DNA of 64,000 nt from Gloeopeniophorella convolvens (Eukaryota; Basidiomycota; Agaricomycetes; Russulales): assembly GCA_022496205.1 (NCBI GenBank), contig WTXD01000006.1, positions 496,001-560,000 of the forward strand. The letters run 5' to 3'. The position numbers and the translations under genes are program-made. Below are positions 1-11,552 of the stretch, piece by piece. The first letter of the stretch is position 1. Each line of letters starts with the position of its first letter. The notes below the pieces were generated by a model. That model saw only the letters and a program-made list of their open reading frames with translations. It was not told the DNA's origin and ran no database searches.

Positions 1-792
1 GCAGGCGCCAACGATGACTATGCAATGTACCAAGGGGGCTTCACAGGTTCCTCGCATTTACAAGACTCATCTGCGCTTAGGCCCATCTTCCAGGGGCTAC
101 TCACCACCACCCCTCCCCCACCCGGAGCTTTGGGCGCAGGTCCTGTCCCCTTTTCCTTTCATTCACCTACCCCTCCTTCGCTCGTCCCGGGTCTCCGGAC
201 CGTCCTCCCGCTTCATGCCATGTTCGGCAAACAAGCGCCCGATATTGTCATTCGCGCCAACCCCGTCGTCTCCCCTGCCGCAGAGGCTCTGGGCGCGGGC
301 CCCGCTGCACCGTCCTCCCTAGCACCTGCCCTCACCGCGCCAGCCTCTCAAATTTCCTGCCCAGGATGTCACAAGGTCGATCTGTGGGCACGCGAGGCCG
401 ACTTCCAACGCCACGTCAAGACCCACGACGGGCGCTACATCTGCTGCGGCGTGAAGTTGAGCACCTCCCAAGCGGCACATCTCACAAACCGCAGTGAGCT
501 CCGCTACTTCGACGGTATCCCGTTCCTGGGAGGCTGTGGAAGAACATTTTCGAGAAAGGATGCATTTCAGCGGCATTTGGACAGGGCCAAAAAGCAGTGC
601 GCTCAAGACGACGCGGTATGCGTCCTGAAGAAGCCCGATGGCACCTTCATAGTCGAACTGAAGAGCGCCGTCACTGAAGACAAGGCGGGTAAAGGCGAAA
701 TAGGTAACAAGAGGAAGGTAGCGAAGAGCGGAACCGCTAGCCATGCTAGACGTTCTGGCACCCTCTCCCGCGCATCGCCGTACAAGGCTTAA
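1..792 (+). CDS. C2H2 zinc-finger protein, 5' end off the window
   Basis: The frame is open from base 1, so the gene is probably partial at its 5' end; the first ATG inside the window is at 25. The first 110 or so residues are proline- and alanine-rich and look disordered. A classical finger follows (CPGC, then HVKTH about 20 residues later, near 355-425). A second finger-like unit lies near 535-600, with paired Cys in GGCGRTFSRKD, one His (QRHL) and a Cys (KKQC) instead of the last His. The C-terminus is Lys-rich. This fits a fungal nuclear DNA-binding protein, probably a transcription factor. The target is unknown, and no close named orthologue was recognised. Confidence 0.75.
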   Translation, partial: AGANDDYAMYQGGFTGSSHLQDSSALRPIFQGLLTTTPPPPGALGAGPVPFSFHSPTPPSLVPGLRTVLPLHAMFGKQAPDIVIRANPVVSPAAEALGAGPAAPSSLAPALTAPASQISCPGCHKVDLWAREADFQRHVKTHDGRYICCGVKLSTSQAAHLTNRSELRYFDGIPFLGGCGRTFSRKDAFQRHLDRAKKQCAQDDAVCVLKKPDGTFIVELKSAVTEDKAGKGEIGNKRKVAKSGTASHARRSGTLSRASPYKA

Positions 793-1689
793 CTTGCGAC
801 ACACTCACACGCTCTCTCGATTGGTACAGACTCTCGTCCGCTATCCTTTCTGTCTTGTACTCCGTGTCTTGCGATGATCTGTATCCCCACATCTACGGTT
901 TGCCCATTATGGACTTGGTATGCTTCTGGACTATTTTCCCTCACTACTGTATCGATACGTGCGTCATGTGCCCCCATTACACTCTCATGACTATTCTTTC
1001 TCTTATTCTCCCTGTCACATATTCCTTGCTGTACCCACGATTGGTACGTCGTACGTACCTGTTATCGTCCCGTCGTCCTAACTCCCGTTCTTTGAGTGTT
1101 CCGTAGCGAACTGCAAAAAGAAAAAGAAAAAAAAAAGGTGGTTAATCCCCCTCACTGGTTTTGTGCGACGAGTGTTCTGTGAAACATATGGACAGTCTGA
1201 CCTCAGGAAGCTTGATTGATGTGTTAACTCTTACAAATCTTCTGAACGGTGCGTCAGAGTCGCGGCGTTCGTAGGCAATAGCCCCCAGCGCCGCCGGGGC
1301 CACCGCGCACTGCGGACATGATTCAATGACCGGAAATCCGGCCAAAGTACTTGTATTGCTACCCGATCGAGGGTGTTATTAGTTATCGATTATCTACTAA
1401 CACTGATTGTTCTGGCAATCCGAACAGAATTTGAGGTATCGAGTCCGAACTCCCATCGAGTGTCGGTCGTTACGGAAATCTTTATTTCAAACTCCGTGGG
1501 ATTCGCTCTGTGGACAGTGGTCAATAGTATACATACATCCAGGTCGTGAGCGCATGCACGACCAAATGAACCAGACTACCCCGTATCGGCTGCCGTGACT
1601 CGAAGGAGACAGCACAAGCTGGCACTAGGCACTCGTGACGAGAGAGGCCTCATGCGTTGTGCAAGGGCTCACGCACATGCATACTTGGC
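793..1689. other. intergenic, no gene seen
   Basis: This is the 3' flank of the zinc-finger gene. It holds T/C-rich sequence, then an almost pure A tract near 1117-1137. The short open frames here have no recognisable protein features. Confidence 0.5.
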
Positions 1690-2175
1690 TCACAGTCCTT
1701 TATCGTGCAAAAGAACATACTTGCTAGCGATTGGAGGTCCTAATTTGGGCACTAATGCTAGCGCTGATGGCTCACTTAGCGGCGCAGCGTCCGCGGGCCG
1801 CAGCAATGCCGTGCAGACGCACCGTCGTCGAGGCTGATCTCAACTCGTAGTACGTTCGAGCATACGCGAAACCGTGGCTCTTGAAAAGACACGCACTTTA
1901 TGTACCACCGCCTCGGTGTTTCCAACGAATTCGTCCTTTTGCTGAACTGATTAGTCTGGATAGCCATCAATGAGTAGAGTGTCAATGTGGGCAAGATGCA
2001 AACGTACGCACTAGACCATGATAGTGATACACTGTGATGTTTCGAGCACGACGAGCCGACGATGAACTATCGACGAACGGTGCAGTTCTCCAGCGCATTA
2101 ATGATGTTCGCAGTCGTGCGGTCACTGGATAGTCCGGTCACGCGAAATGAGGTTTGTGTCGTGATCGCTGATGGG
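1690..2175 (-). pseudogene. decayed partial copy of the SNIP1/DDL-like FHA gene
   Basis: This stretch aligns in order and orientation with the 3' half of the intact FHA gene at about 7170-7640, covering its last three or four exons and the introns between. Shared blocks include ATCGTGCA plus AAGAAC at 1701-1717 (parent 7191-7206), GCAGACGCACCGTCG at 1812-1826 (parent 7283-7297), and TTCGTCCTTTTGCTG near 1929-1945 (parent 7470-7485). Most differences are transitions (for example CTGGAC to CTGAAC, CGGTCTGGAC to TAGTCTGGAT), and small indels break the frame. The 5' arginine-rich part and the start codon are absent. It is read as a dead duplicate about 5 kb from its parent. Confidence 0.7.
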
Positions 2176-2761
2176 GGTGACGCGACGTGCCATATTGCTA
2201 TCATGAACATTGAAGGATATTGAACCTCGGACGCGAGTGGGGGGTTGGCAGTAGTTGCCGGGGCCGTGGCAGACTCGGAGCTTGGCAAGGAAGCGGACGG
2301 TAGTCCACCGAGGTCCACCAGAGTCCACCGGCGGTCCACGGTGCGGTCCGACCTGGTCCGACACGGTCCCCCATTCTCTCTCATATACTTATACTACTCA
2401 GGCTACTGCGCAGTATCGAGTACTGGTGGGTCCGTCCCGTTAAGACATCCAGCATCAATGAGCAACAGTAATAGTAGGAATTAGGACCGGGCCTCTTGCC
2501 ACGTGCCCACCAACTTGGTGTTGGTCTGAGCACGGACCGGCCCCGCTCATCAAGAAAGCTGTGAGGCTTATTTCCGTTCCACTCTAATATCACCCACTGC
2601 GTAGCGCTGACTTTAGGCGGCTGTCTATTACAGCACACGCCGAAGGCTGCCCATGGGAGAAATATGCCAAACTTGTTCAAGTTCCAGGAGAGGCCCTGGC
2701 GCGCGGCTGACTCTCTGGATTGTGTGTCCCCTGCTAAACTGCGACCTCAGAGCATCAACCC
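2176..2761. other. intergenic, short GGTCCACC-type repeats
   Basis: This is the upstream region of the STAND gene. Between about 2300 and 2370 the words GTCCACC and GGTCCGA recur several times (a short degenerate tandem array). No gene was recognised. Confidence 0.45.
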
Positions 2762-5700
2762 ATGTCCACCCCGGGCCAGATGATCTATCCCCAGACCCTC
2801 GAGACCCTCTCTGACCTCCCGTCACTCTTCCAAGCTGCGGTGAAGATGTACACCGAGACGACAGGAACCGACCTGGCCACTCATCCCTTCGCTGGCATCC
2901 TCGTTCGCTGTGATTCCGTGGAAGCCGTCATCGCCGCACTCGAAGCTGTTCAGAAACAAGTTCACAAAAGAGCAGCTGGTGGTTCTGACAGGAGATCCAT
3001 GTTGACGAAGAAACTCAAGCCGATCGTGTCTCTCGTCATCGCGCTGAGCGGAATACTGGGCGAAGGAGTTGGTTTGGTGGGTCGTGTGGTGTCAGCTTTA
3101 TCAAACTTTGGCATGTTCTGACCACATCCGCCAGGTTTTTGGTCCCGCGAAACCGATATTCTGTGGAATCAGTGTCCTTCTACAGGTGCAGGACGTTTCT
3201 TTCTTTGGCCAGCCATCGCCTCACAGCAACCAATCGCAGGCAGCTCAGGACGTCAGCGCGAGTTACGGTGCACTTTTCCAGCTGTTTGATTCATTCACCA
3301 ACTTTCTCGGCCGCCTCAAGATCTATGCAACGGCTCAATCCGAGGCTCCGATCATAGAGACAGTAGTGAAGACTATGGCGGAGATGCTCTCCGTAGTTGC
3401 AATCGCGACGAAGCATATAAACCGAGGCTGGATCAGTAAGTACGTCTTCAGATGCGCTTTTACCATGGCTCAGTACAGATGGAACAATTTCTCAAGACAA
3501 TCATGGGAGACAAGGGAATCGTCGAGGCCTTGGAGAGGCTGGATAGAATCACGGGAGAGGAGCTTCGAACGGTGGTAGCGCAGACTCACGTGGACGTCTC
3601 ACAGATGTTGACGCATCAGGGTGCGAAACAACGTGAGTCTCACCTGTGATCTGCCATATGTCGTCTTTTTCATGGGGTACATCCGATTACAGAGGAGGAG
3701 TCGCTCGAAAGATGTTGGGAGTGGTTGTCTCCTCCGGACGTATCGATCAACCACGGTTTTGCCTGTAGTTTCCATCATGCACGAACTGGGAGGTGGTTCC
3801 TCGAAGGTGGCGCCTTCACGGGATGGAAGAGCGAGGGATCGTTGCTATGGATTCACGGAAAGCGTACGTTGCTGAGTATCGTATATCGCATTCTTGTATT
3901 GACTCTGCTGCGATCACAGCTGGCTCAGGGAAGACCATCCTCTGGTGGGTCTGCCCTCAGCCCAACTGATCCCTTCCCATCGCTAACGTGCAACCCAGCT
4001 CGGCTATCATTGAGGACCTGCTGCACCTGCGCGCAATGGAGGAACCGACTTTCATGGTGGCATACTTTTACTGCAGCTTTCAAGACTCCGCAAAGCAAAC
4101 ACTGCGTGGCTTGCTTAGCTCCACCCTAATCCAGCTCTGTTCGCAATCATACATTTGCCGTGATCTCGTTCTCGGATCGTACTTGAAGCATGACAAGGGC
4201 ACCAAGAGACCTACTGATGAGTCACTCGCCCAATGTTTATCAGAGGTGCTTGTGAGATCAGGATCAAAATCAATGTTTCTTATCCTTGACGCACTGGATG
4301 AATGTCCCACTTCTGGAACCTCTTCTTCGCGTCGACAAGTCCTTCAATTTATCAGGGAGATCGTTAGCTCCCGCTATCCGGGGCTGCGTGTATGCGTCAC
4401 CAGTCGTCCCGAGGAGGATATCGGGAATGCTCTCAAGACTTTGGCGTCCAAGCTGACGAGATCAAGGATCATATCTGGTCGACAGTCACGTATCACGAGA
4501 AGACGCAGAACTGGAGTAAAGCTATTAAGGACAAGGTCATTGACACTCTTGTGAAGGACGCGAACGGAATGTAAGCTCTGTCGCTTTCTCTGGGCCGCAT
4601 CAGCTTGTAGATAATCGTATGTTTAGGTTCCGATATGTTGCTTGCCAACTCGATGTCCTCTGTGACTGTCCCCCTGCGGGCATCCGGACCGCACTCAACA
4701 AACTTCCCACGACCCTAGAGGCGACATATGAAGATACGCTATGCCGCATCGACGAAGTAAAATGGCAATACGCGCACCGCCTATTCCAATGCATGTTATT
4801 CTCTGTCCGCCCACTCTGTATTGAAGAGCTTGCAGAGGTCCTTGCTGTCGATTTCGATTCTTCGTCCACTCCCACATTCAGCCCAGAATGCCGTCTTGGC
4901 GATCCAGAAGGTGCTATACTGTCTGTGTGCCCCGGCAGCTTCATCACTATTGCAAGAGCCCCTTTATCCGTGGACTCGGATATGGACCCTCCGGCTACCG
5001 AGTCGCCCAGTTTTCACATTTTTCTGTGAAGGAATTTTTGAGTTCCAACCGCATCACAGAGTCCGAGCGTCAGCAAGTACCCCGGTTCCATATTCTCCCA
5101 GAGCTTGGGTATATCATTCTCGCACAAGCCTGTCTTGGCATTCTACTCCATCTCGACACCGAATTCCACGAGGTCTGCGCTAATAACTCCCCACTTGCAT
5201 CTTATGCCGCCCAACACTGGGTCGACCACGCACAATTTGAGAACACATCCCAAACAATCATAGAGGCAATGAAGACATTGTTTGATCCATCCAAACACTT
5301 CTTTAGGAGGTGGATTACGATATGTCGCCACGATCCATCCTGCGATATCCCGCTCCAACCATACCTAAGGGGGGCTCAGCAGCTCGATGAATCCCCTTTG
5401 TACTGTGCTGCACGGTTCGGGTTTGCTCAATTTGTCGACTACTTGGTCACTGCGTCGTGTCCACGAGATATCAATGTCGTTGGCGCCAGACCACGCTACG
5501 CGACTTGCGTTCACACCGCGTCTACCTTGGGAAATCCAAAAGTTATGCGGCTGTTGCCCAGGCACCAGGCAGAAGTCAACACACAAGGCAATAACAATGA
5601 CACTGCCCTCCAAGTCGCGTCGGAGTATGGACATTCTGACATTGTCCAGCTACTTATACAGTATGGCGCCGACGTCAACTCCCAGGATGACCGCTCACAG

Positions 5701-6471
5701 ACACCTCTCCAACTTGCGTCGCGAGGGGGGTATGATGAAGTTGTGCAACTGTTGCTTGAGCACCGAGCAAACGTCAACACGCGAGACGAAGAGGATGAAC
5801 TTACTGCGCTGCATGACGCATCGGAGTATGGTCATCCTGGCATTGCACAGCTACTCATACAGCATGGCGCCGATGTCAACTCCCAGAACGCTCGCTCAAA
5901 AACACCTCTCCATTTTGCGTCGGGGCGAGGGCATGCTAGCATCGTGGGGCTGCTGCTCGAGCACCAGGCAGACATCAACATGCAAAGCGATAACAATGAA
6001 ACTGCCCTCCACGCCGCATCGGAGTATGGACATCTCGACATCGTCCAGCTGCTCATTCAGCATTGTGCCGACGTCAACGCGCAGAACGCCCGATCACAGA
6101 CACCTCTACATCTTGCGTCGCGATGGGGGAATGCTGGCATCGTGGGGCTGCTGCTCGAACACCAGGCAAACGTCAACACACGAGGCGATAGCAATGAAAC
6201 AGCCCTCCGCATCGCCTTGAAGTATGGACATCCTGACATTGTCCAGCTACTCATCCGGTATGGCGCTGAGGATCAGGTACTGTCCCGAGGAAAGGACGTA
6301 GACAAAGAAGATGGGGATGAGGTCGGTGGGACGAGAAGAGAAGAGACGAGACAGCGGCGGGGGTCGGAACGGCGTAAGCGGGTGCGATCTGCGGGTCGAC
6401 GAATGGCGGTGACGTACGATCAAACCACGGACGATAAACCTTGGGATGACACATCTGCAACGCAAAATTAA
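2762..6471 (+). CDS. STAND NTPase: Goodbye domain, NACHT, ankyrin repeats; apparently frameshifted
   Basis: This is a fungal NLR-like protein. The ATG at 2762 opens a fungal STAND N-terminal (Goodbye-like) domain that runs through four short introns (about 3077-3134, 3186-3239, 3436-3473, 3633-3692). The NACHT P-loop HGKPGSGKTIL is assembled across an intron at 3864-3919. Another intron lies at 3945-3998. A Walker B-like LILDALDECP is near 4273-4302 and SRPEEDI near 4400-4420. After an intron at 4571-4626 comes the NACHT C-terminal helical region, then VAQFSHFSVKEFL near 5005-5040 and ankyrin repeats to the end. Two breaks spoil the frame: near 4440-4460 (about a dozen expected residues missing plus a phase change) and near 4980 (one base short). 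It is either a recent pseudogene or carries assembly errors. Fungal homologues act in non-self recognition and programmed cell death; that role is inferred here. Confidence 0.8.
5590..6275 (+). repeat. ankyrin array built from a two-repeat unit
   Basis: Ankyrin repeats of 33-34 residues alternate between two types. One carries YGH..IVQLLIQ.GADVNSQ, the other has LASR.G..IV.LLLEH.ANVNTR. Copies of the first type start near 5629, 5830, 6028 and 6229, a spacing of about 198-201 bp. The unit that was duplicated is therefore a pair of repeats. The DNA copies are still very similar, which implies recent expansion or gene conversion. Confidence 0.8.
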
Positions 6472-7178
6472 AGGCTGTTGTTCGGTACAGGAACTGGGCC
6501 ACCGAGAGCATAAGTCAAGAGTGCCATAGGTACGAAGCGAGGGCGCCCCGGGAAACGCCACGGAGCGAGGCACGAGTCGGAGACCAATATTATGAAAGGC
6601 GGAAGAACAGCAAACAGAGGAGCTATAATAAGCATCGCAGAGTGGGATGTATCAGTATGTATTCAAGAAGGTATTGTAGGTAGGGGCGGCCACCGCGTCG
6701 TTGCAATACCGGCGTCAACACTCAGAACCTCGACTCACACCTCTTCACCTTGCGGATGTGCGCACGCAGGATGATGACCACAGAATCGCGTTGAAAATAT
6801 GGCGGGGGTGACGATCCGGACATTGTAATTACTGTTGAGTGGGGAGGCGGGACGCACATGAGTAGACGCACATCGGTCCCGGTGTAAATCGCTAAGAAAC
6901 CCTGACATCACATTCAAACGTAATACTAACTGCCCAGCAGTCCAAAAGTGTTTAGGAATTGGGGCTGAGTCTGGTGAGGTGTTTGGGCTGTGTGGGTGCT
7001 CCCTGGGAATATGCAAAGCTCACTACTCATGGTGGATGGTCGCCGTCGCCGATTGTATACCTAGTGGGTGCCGGTGAGCACATATACTTACGATCAAATG
7101 ACTATAATGAAATGGCTACATAGTCCGAAAGGATGGCAAGTCACTCGACGAGGGAAGTTAAATGCTCCATATAAGGGC
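6472..7178. other. intergenic between convergent genes
   Basis: This is the shared 3' flank of the STAND gene and the FHA gene. No protein-like frame, RNA gene or repeat was recognised. Confidence 0.5.
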
Positions 7179-8380
7179 TCATGCTGCCTCATCGTGCAGA
7201 AGAACGTATTCGCGGTTGGAAGTTCCAAATTTGAGTACTGACGACTAAAGTCAGCGTGACCGGGACCGCGTTCCGCGACACGCAGACGCACCGTCGCTAG
7301 CTTTGAGCTCGTAGTAGCGCGATGTCGGAATGGTCTCTCCGTTTACATGGGTACCGTTCGTGGACTCTAAATCTATCACAAATGGTCTATGCAAGGAGCA
7401 CGGCGTTAGAGTATAAAAAGCCATGGTTGAGAGGGCACGTACTTCACTACCGCCCTGGCGTTTCCGAACTCGTCCTTTTGCTGGACTGATCGGTCTGGAC
7501 AGCAAGTGAGCATTGTGTGACGGTAGGCGGGGTGTAGATGCACACATTGGATCGCAGCATGCTGTTTCGAGCACGACGGGTGCTCCAGCGTGATGTCCGC
7601 AACCATGCGGTCGCGCCCAATGAGGTACGCGCTTTGGCGATGTATATGCAACAGATCTGGAGGTGTGTTCCCGTAACAGGATAAGCACGACCGCGCGAAG
7701 TCAAGAGTGCGAGAATACGCACCGACCTGCTCATCTCCCTTGAACACATACAGCCGCCACCCAACAACAGGCTTACGTGCCTCAGGCGGCTCGTTATACT
7801 TGAGCAGCGTGCTCGTTCCATCCGAGTTCTTCACTGTGTTTGTCGCTGCGGCAAGTAGGCCTGATGGCGCAAAGTTCGGCTTTGCTTTGTCCTCAGGCGG
7901 CGCAGACCCGGATGGCGAGCCAGAGCGGCGTGGAGGAGAAGCAGACCGTCGCGATGAGCCGCCGCGCTCACGATCGCGGTCGCGGCGGTCGCGGTCGTCA
8001 CGGTTGTTTCGGCCTTGGTAGTCATCGCGTTGCGAGCGGTCGCGGTCGTCGTTTCGGGGGCGAGCGGGGTATAGTTCACGGTCGTTGTCCCTTCTCCGTC
8101 TGTCGCGATCGTAGTCGTCGCCGTTTCTGTGCCGTCTGTCTGTGTCCCTCCTCCGTAGGTCATCGACATCGACCTTTCTTCTCCGATCGTCCCGGTCGTC
8201 GTTGTAGTCGCGCCGTCTGCCCTCCTCGGGAGCTCTCCGTTCCCGGCCGTCGTCGCGCGTGTCGCGGTCCACGCTGCGCCCATGGCCGTCCGTGTCGCTG
8301 CGCCGGCCGCGGTAGTTGTCCTCGTCTTCGTATCGACGGTATCTGCGGGATGAACCTGGTGACGGGGAGCGTTGTGGCAT
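7179..8380 (-). CDS. SNIP1/DDL-like FHA domain protein
   Basis: The start ATG (8380) gives MPQRSPSPGSS followed by about 150 residues rich in Arg, Asp and Ser (RS/RD-like). Then comes a C-terminal FHA domain: WRLYVFKGDEQ, LHIHRQSAYLIGRDR, HPSCSKQHAAIQF and LESTNGTHVNG, ending SNREYVLLHDEAA at the TGA (7179-7181). Introns are at 7657-7722, about 7500-7560, about 7385-7440 and 7238-7291. The layout matches human SNIP1, plant DAWDLE and yeast Pml1. Those proteins bind phosphothreonine through FHA and work in pre-mRNA splicing (RES complex) and small-RNA biogenesis in the nucleus. A decayed copy lies at 1690-2175. The gene is divergent from the transporter gene at 8743. Confidence 0.88.
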
Positions 8381-8742
8381 TTTAGGAGATGATGCACTGA
8401 TTGTTGAACGAGTGTTGAACGAGATCGTGAGGTGCCAGGGTGGACGCAACCGGCCACGCGCCGGCGTCTATTTTCTACTGCTCACCATCCTTCAAGCTTC
8501 AAGCTTCACATCACGCGCACGAGCTGACCGGGTCGTGTCGAATAGCGCGGAATGGGCTCCCACCTGGCATTTCCATCTGGACCAACCATCGGTTCAGAAT
8601 GTAACTTGCGGTCACGGATGGACTACCCACTTCATTAGTTTCTTCCCCTGGTTCCCCGCAGACAGCCATCCCCTTGGCTTCCGCAAAGGTGGACATCTAT
8701 CTTTTCCCGGGCTGGAAGCAGGACTTTCACGCATTACCCTTC
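8381..8742. promoter_or_regulatory. divergent promoter region, FHA gene / PRM10-like gene
   Basis: The two start codons (8380 minus, 8743 plus) face away from each other with about 360 bp between, so this segment should hold both promoters. The direct repeat TTCAAGCTTCAAGCTTCA lies near 8490-8510. No clear TATA box was seen. Confidence 0.5.
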
Positions 8743-11228
8743 ATGTCTCCACACCACTCCGGCGTGTTTCCTCACGATACTGCTCATCGAGCAGTCAACG
8801 AGTTGATGGATACCGAGCTTCCTCGGTCAAGGGACTCAGCTACCCTCCAGTCTCCCCTAGAGGCACTCGTAAACCCTTTTGCACGAGAAACCGACGTTGA
8901 GCGATCAATGGCACTCCCCTCTACCGTTTCTTCCGACCCCCAGGAATACCTCGCACCCGATGACCCCTCAGATTCACGCCGTACCTCAAATACCAGTGAC
9001 AGGACGCTATACGTCATGGCTAGCGAAGACATGCAACGCTCTCTCAAGCGCGTCTCCCTCTCCTCGTATCAGCACCCGAACGACATAGTGCCGCCCTTGG
9101 GAGTACACGGTCCTGATATCTCCCGCGTGCGCTCAAGGCGTCCCCTTAACCACGTGGCCCCTCTGGAGGATCATTACACGCAATACCCTTCCTCAGGCGA
9201 CTACAACCATCGGTCGTCACAGGACTACTTCGGTCGTGAGCCGCCAAGGCATCGTGGAGTAACCTCCAATCTCCTCGAGTTGGAGCATGCATTGCAGCCT
9301 ACTCCTGCCTGTGATGACCATACATACCCTGTCTCGCGCGCAACGTCACACGAAGACCTGCCTACGGACTACATGCGCCCGCGCCTATCGCGCTTTTATT
9401 CGCTTGGCGGTTACGATGCCGATGATCCGAAGGTCACTGGCGCGACGCGAGAGTTGTTGGATGACCCACTGGACCTGGAAAGGAATGTGAAGGAACAGAT
9501 GGGGTTGCGGTCCATGAGCTACAAGCAACGGCGCAAGGAGGCACAGAAAATCAAAATCCGTTTTTTCGTGACCTGTGCGTTCCGTCGCCTTATGCTAAGT
9601 ATTTTGTCCTTGACTAACCTATCCTTAGCGCTTCTCAACCGCCAACTGTTCGTCATGAAACTTGCGCGCGCGCTGATGACATTCGGCGCACCCTCCCACC
9701 GCATAGAGTCCCAGCTTGTTGCCGCAGCACGGATTCTAGAGGTCGACGCCGAGTTCATCCACCTCCCCAATATTTTCCTACTGTCGTTCGTGGATCCAGA
9801 GACATCTACTTCCGAGACGCACTTCATCAAATGCTCTGGCCGACTCGCGCTTGGGAACCTGAAAGCGGTTCACCAGATCTACCGCAAGGTCGTACATGAC
9901 GAGATCAGCGCGAAGCGAGCCGCGGACAGCCTCGACGACCTGCTCAATTCCAAGCCTATCTACGGCGTGTGGACGCGCTGTGCAATCGCCTTCTGCCTTT
10001 CTGCGCTTATCTGTTCGCTGGCATTCGGGGGGTCCTTTGTGGACATGTTCATCGCGGGTTTCGGGGCCCTGGTGCTCAGCTCGCTGCAGCTCACTGTGGT
10101 CGTGAAAAGCCAACTTTATGCGAATGTATTCGAGTAAGCCCGCCCTTTGAACCCACGCCAGGTTGACGCATACTTACGGTTATGCTCCCTAGAATTTCGA
10201 TTGCCATCTTCATCTCTTTCTTAGCCCGCGCCCTGAGCAGTATTCGTAGCGAACTGTTCTGTTATACTGCGATTTCGTCTGCTGGCATCGTTGGCATCCT
10301 CCCCGGTTACCTCATTCGTGAGCCTGCGCCCGTATCATGAGCGCTTGATGACTAACGGACTTTGAACGGACTCCGCAGTTAGCAGCTCACTCGAGCTGGC
10401 TTCGAAGAACATGCTCTGCGGTTCCGTGAAGATGGTCTATGCGCTGATCTACACGCTATTCCTCGGCTTTGGCTTGCAAATCGGTTCTGACTTCTACCTC
10501 TTGTTTGATCGTTCGGAGCGGCATAACCTCTCGACACTTGCCAACTCGCTCTCGCACACGACCGACTTCTCTGGTCTCTTTGTGGCCGATAACTCAACGC
10601 GTTTTGCTGGGGACAACCCTTTGTTCGGGACCTTCTCATTCACGAACGCAACGTCGTTCCACCAGATGCACATCATCGACGGTTGCCATCGCCCACCTGG
10701 ATTCCCGTGGTACCTGCGGCAGTTCCCGTTCTGGTCGCAGTTCATCACCGTGCCGGCATTCTCGATTCTCAGCTCGATGGGCAACCTCCAACCATGGCGC
10801 TCGTGGGACATCGTGGTCATGGTCGTTATCTCGTGCATCTCGTACGCCGCGAACAAGACTGCGAACCACTTCATCTTCAACCGGTCTGACGTGGTGTCCG
10901 CGATCGGCGCCTTCGCCGTCGGTCTGCTGGGGAATGTGTACTCGCGCCGGTTCGGAGGGACGGCCTTCACGGCTATGGTTACCGGCGTCTTGTTCCTGGT
11001 TCCGGTCCGTACCTTCCTTTCACTCGCAGACACAACCCGGTCACTCATGCGCCTGCGGCACAGTCTGGGCTCTCCCAGGCTGGAGGCCTCACAGCATCTG
11101 GCAGTGGCATTGATATCGGTGGTGCGATGATCGCGGTCACCATCGGGATCACGGTGGGTCTGTTCATGAGCCAGGCGCTCGTGTACACGTTCGGGACGCG
11201 CAAGAATGCAGCCATCTTCTCGTTCTGA
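8743..11228 (+). CDS. PRM10/ThrE-type membrane transporter
   Basis: A long hydrophilic N-terminus (about 270 residues) precedes a domain of the threonine/serine exporter family as in yeast PRM10: NRQLFVMKLARALMTFGAPS, then RIESQLVAAARILEVDAEF. Several hydrophobic helices follow, including AIAFCLSALICSLAFGGSFV, ISIAIFISFLARAL, VKMVYALIYTLFLGFGLQIG and a final VTIGITVGLFMSQALVYTFG. Introns are 9575-9628, 10134-10192, 10318-10378 and 11005-11063; joining them restores FFVTSLLNRQ, FEISIAIF, GYLILSSSLE and FLVPSGLSQ. The frame is open further 5' but only through a TTG, so the ATG at 8743 is preferred. A plasma or vacuolar membrane location is likely. The substrate in fungi is not established. Confidence 0.88.
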
Positions 11229-11552
11229 GGGCCTCCTGCTACCTTCCGCTGTCATTCAAGCTTCTCTCCGGCGATCTTGTGTCGCTGGTTCTCCGTTTGT
11301 ACTTCTCGGCGTTGCGTCTTGCATTTGTATCCAGATATAATCATTTCAATCGTTGTATATGAGCATCGACCAGTAACCAGGTCCAGAACAGGTCCAGACC
11401 CACACAATAAACATATCAAGTGAGATATCGGAGCAATGTGGCTGTGTGCGTAGAATCGGAGTATATGTATGATCGAGGTGTCCTATCAGCCAACTGCTAC
11501 AGCTAAGCAGCTCAATAACCCAACTAGAGTAGATAACTATACGACATCCGCT
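11229..11552. other. intergenic between convergent genes
   Basis: This is the 3' flank shared by the transporter and the first lipase. It contains AT-rich sequence (AATAAACATATC near 11406) that could serve polyadenylation. No gene was seen. Confidence 0.4.

Noticed and set aside
319..804. Long minus-strand frame opposite the zinc-finger gene
   Set aside because: It overlaps a plus-strand frame with clear zinc-finger motifs and has no recognisable features of its own; it is an antisense shadow.
7840..8385. Plus-strand 181-codon frame opposite the Arg/Asp-rich part of the FHA gene
   Set aside because: The complement of simple Arg/Asp/Ser codons stays open by composition; the minus strand carries the conserved FHA gene.
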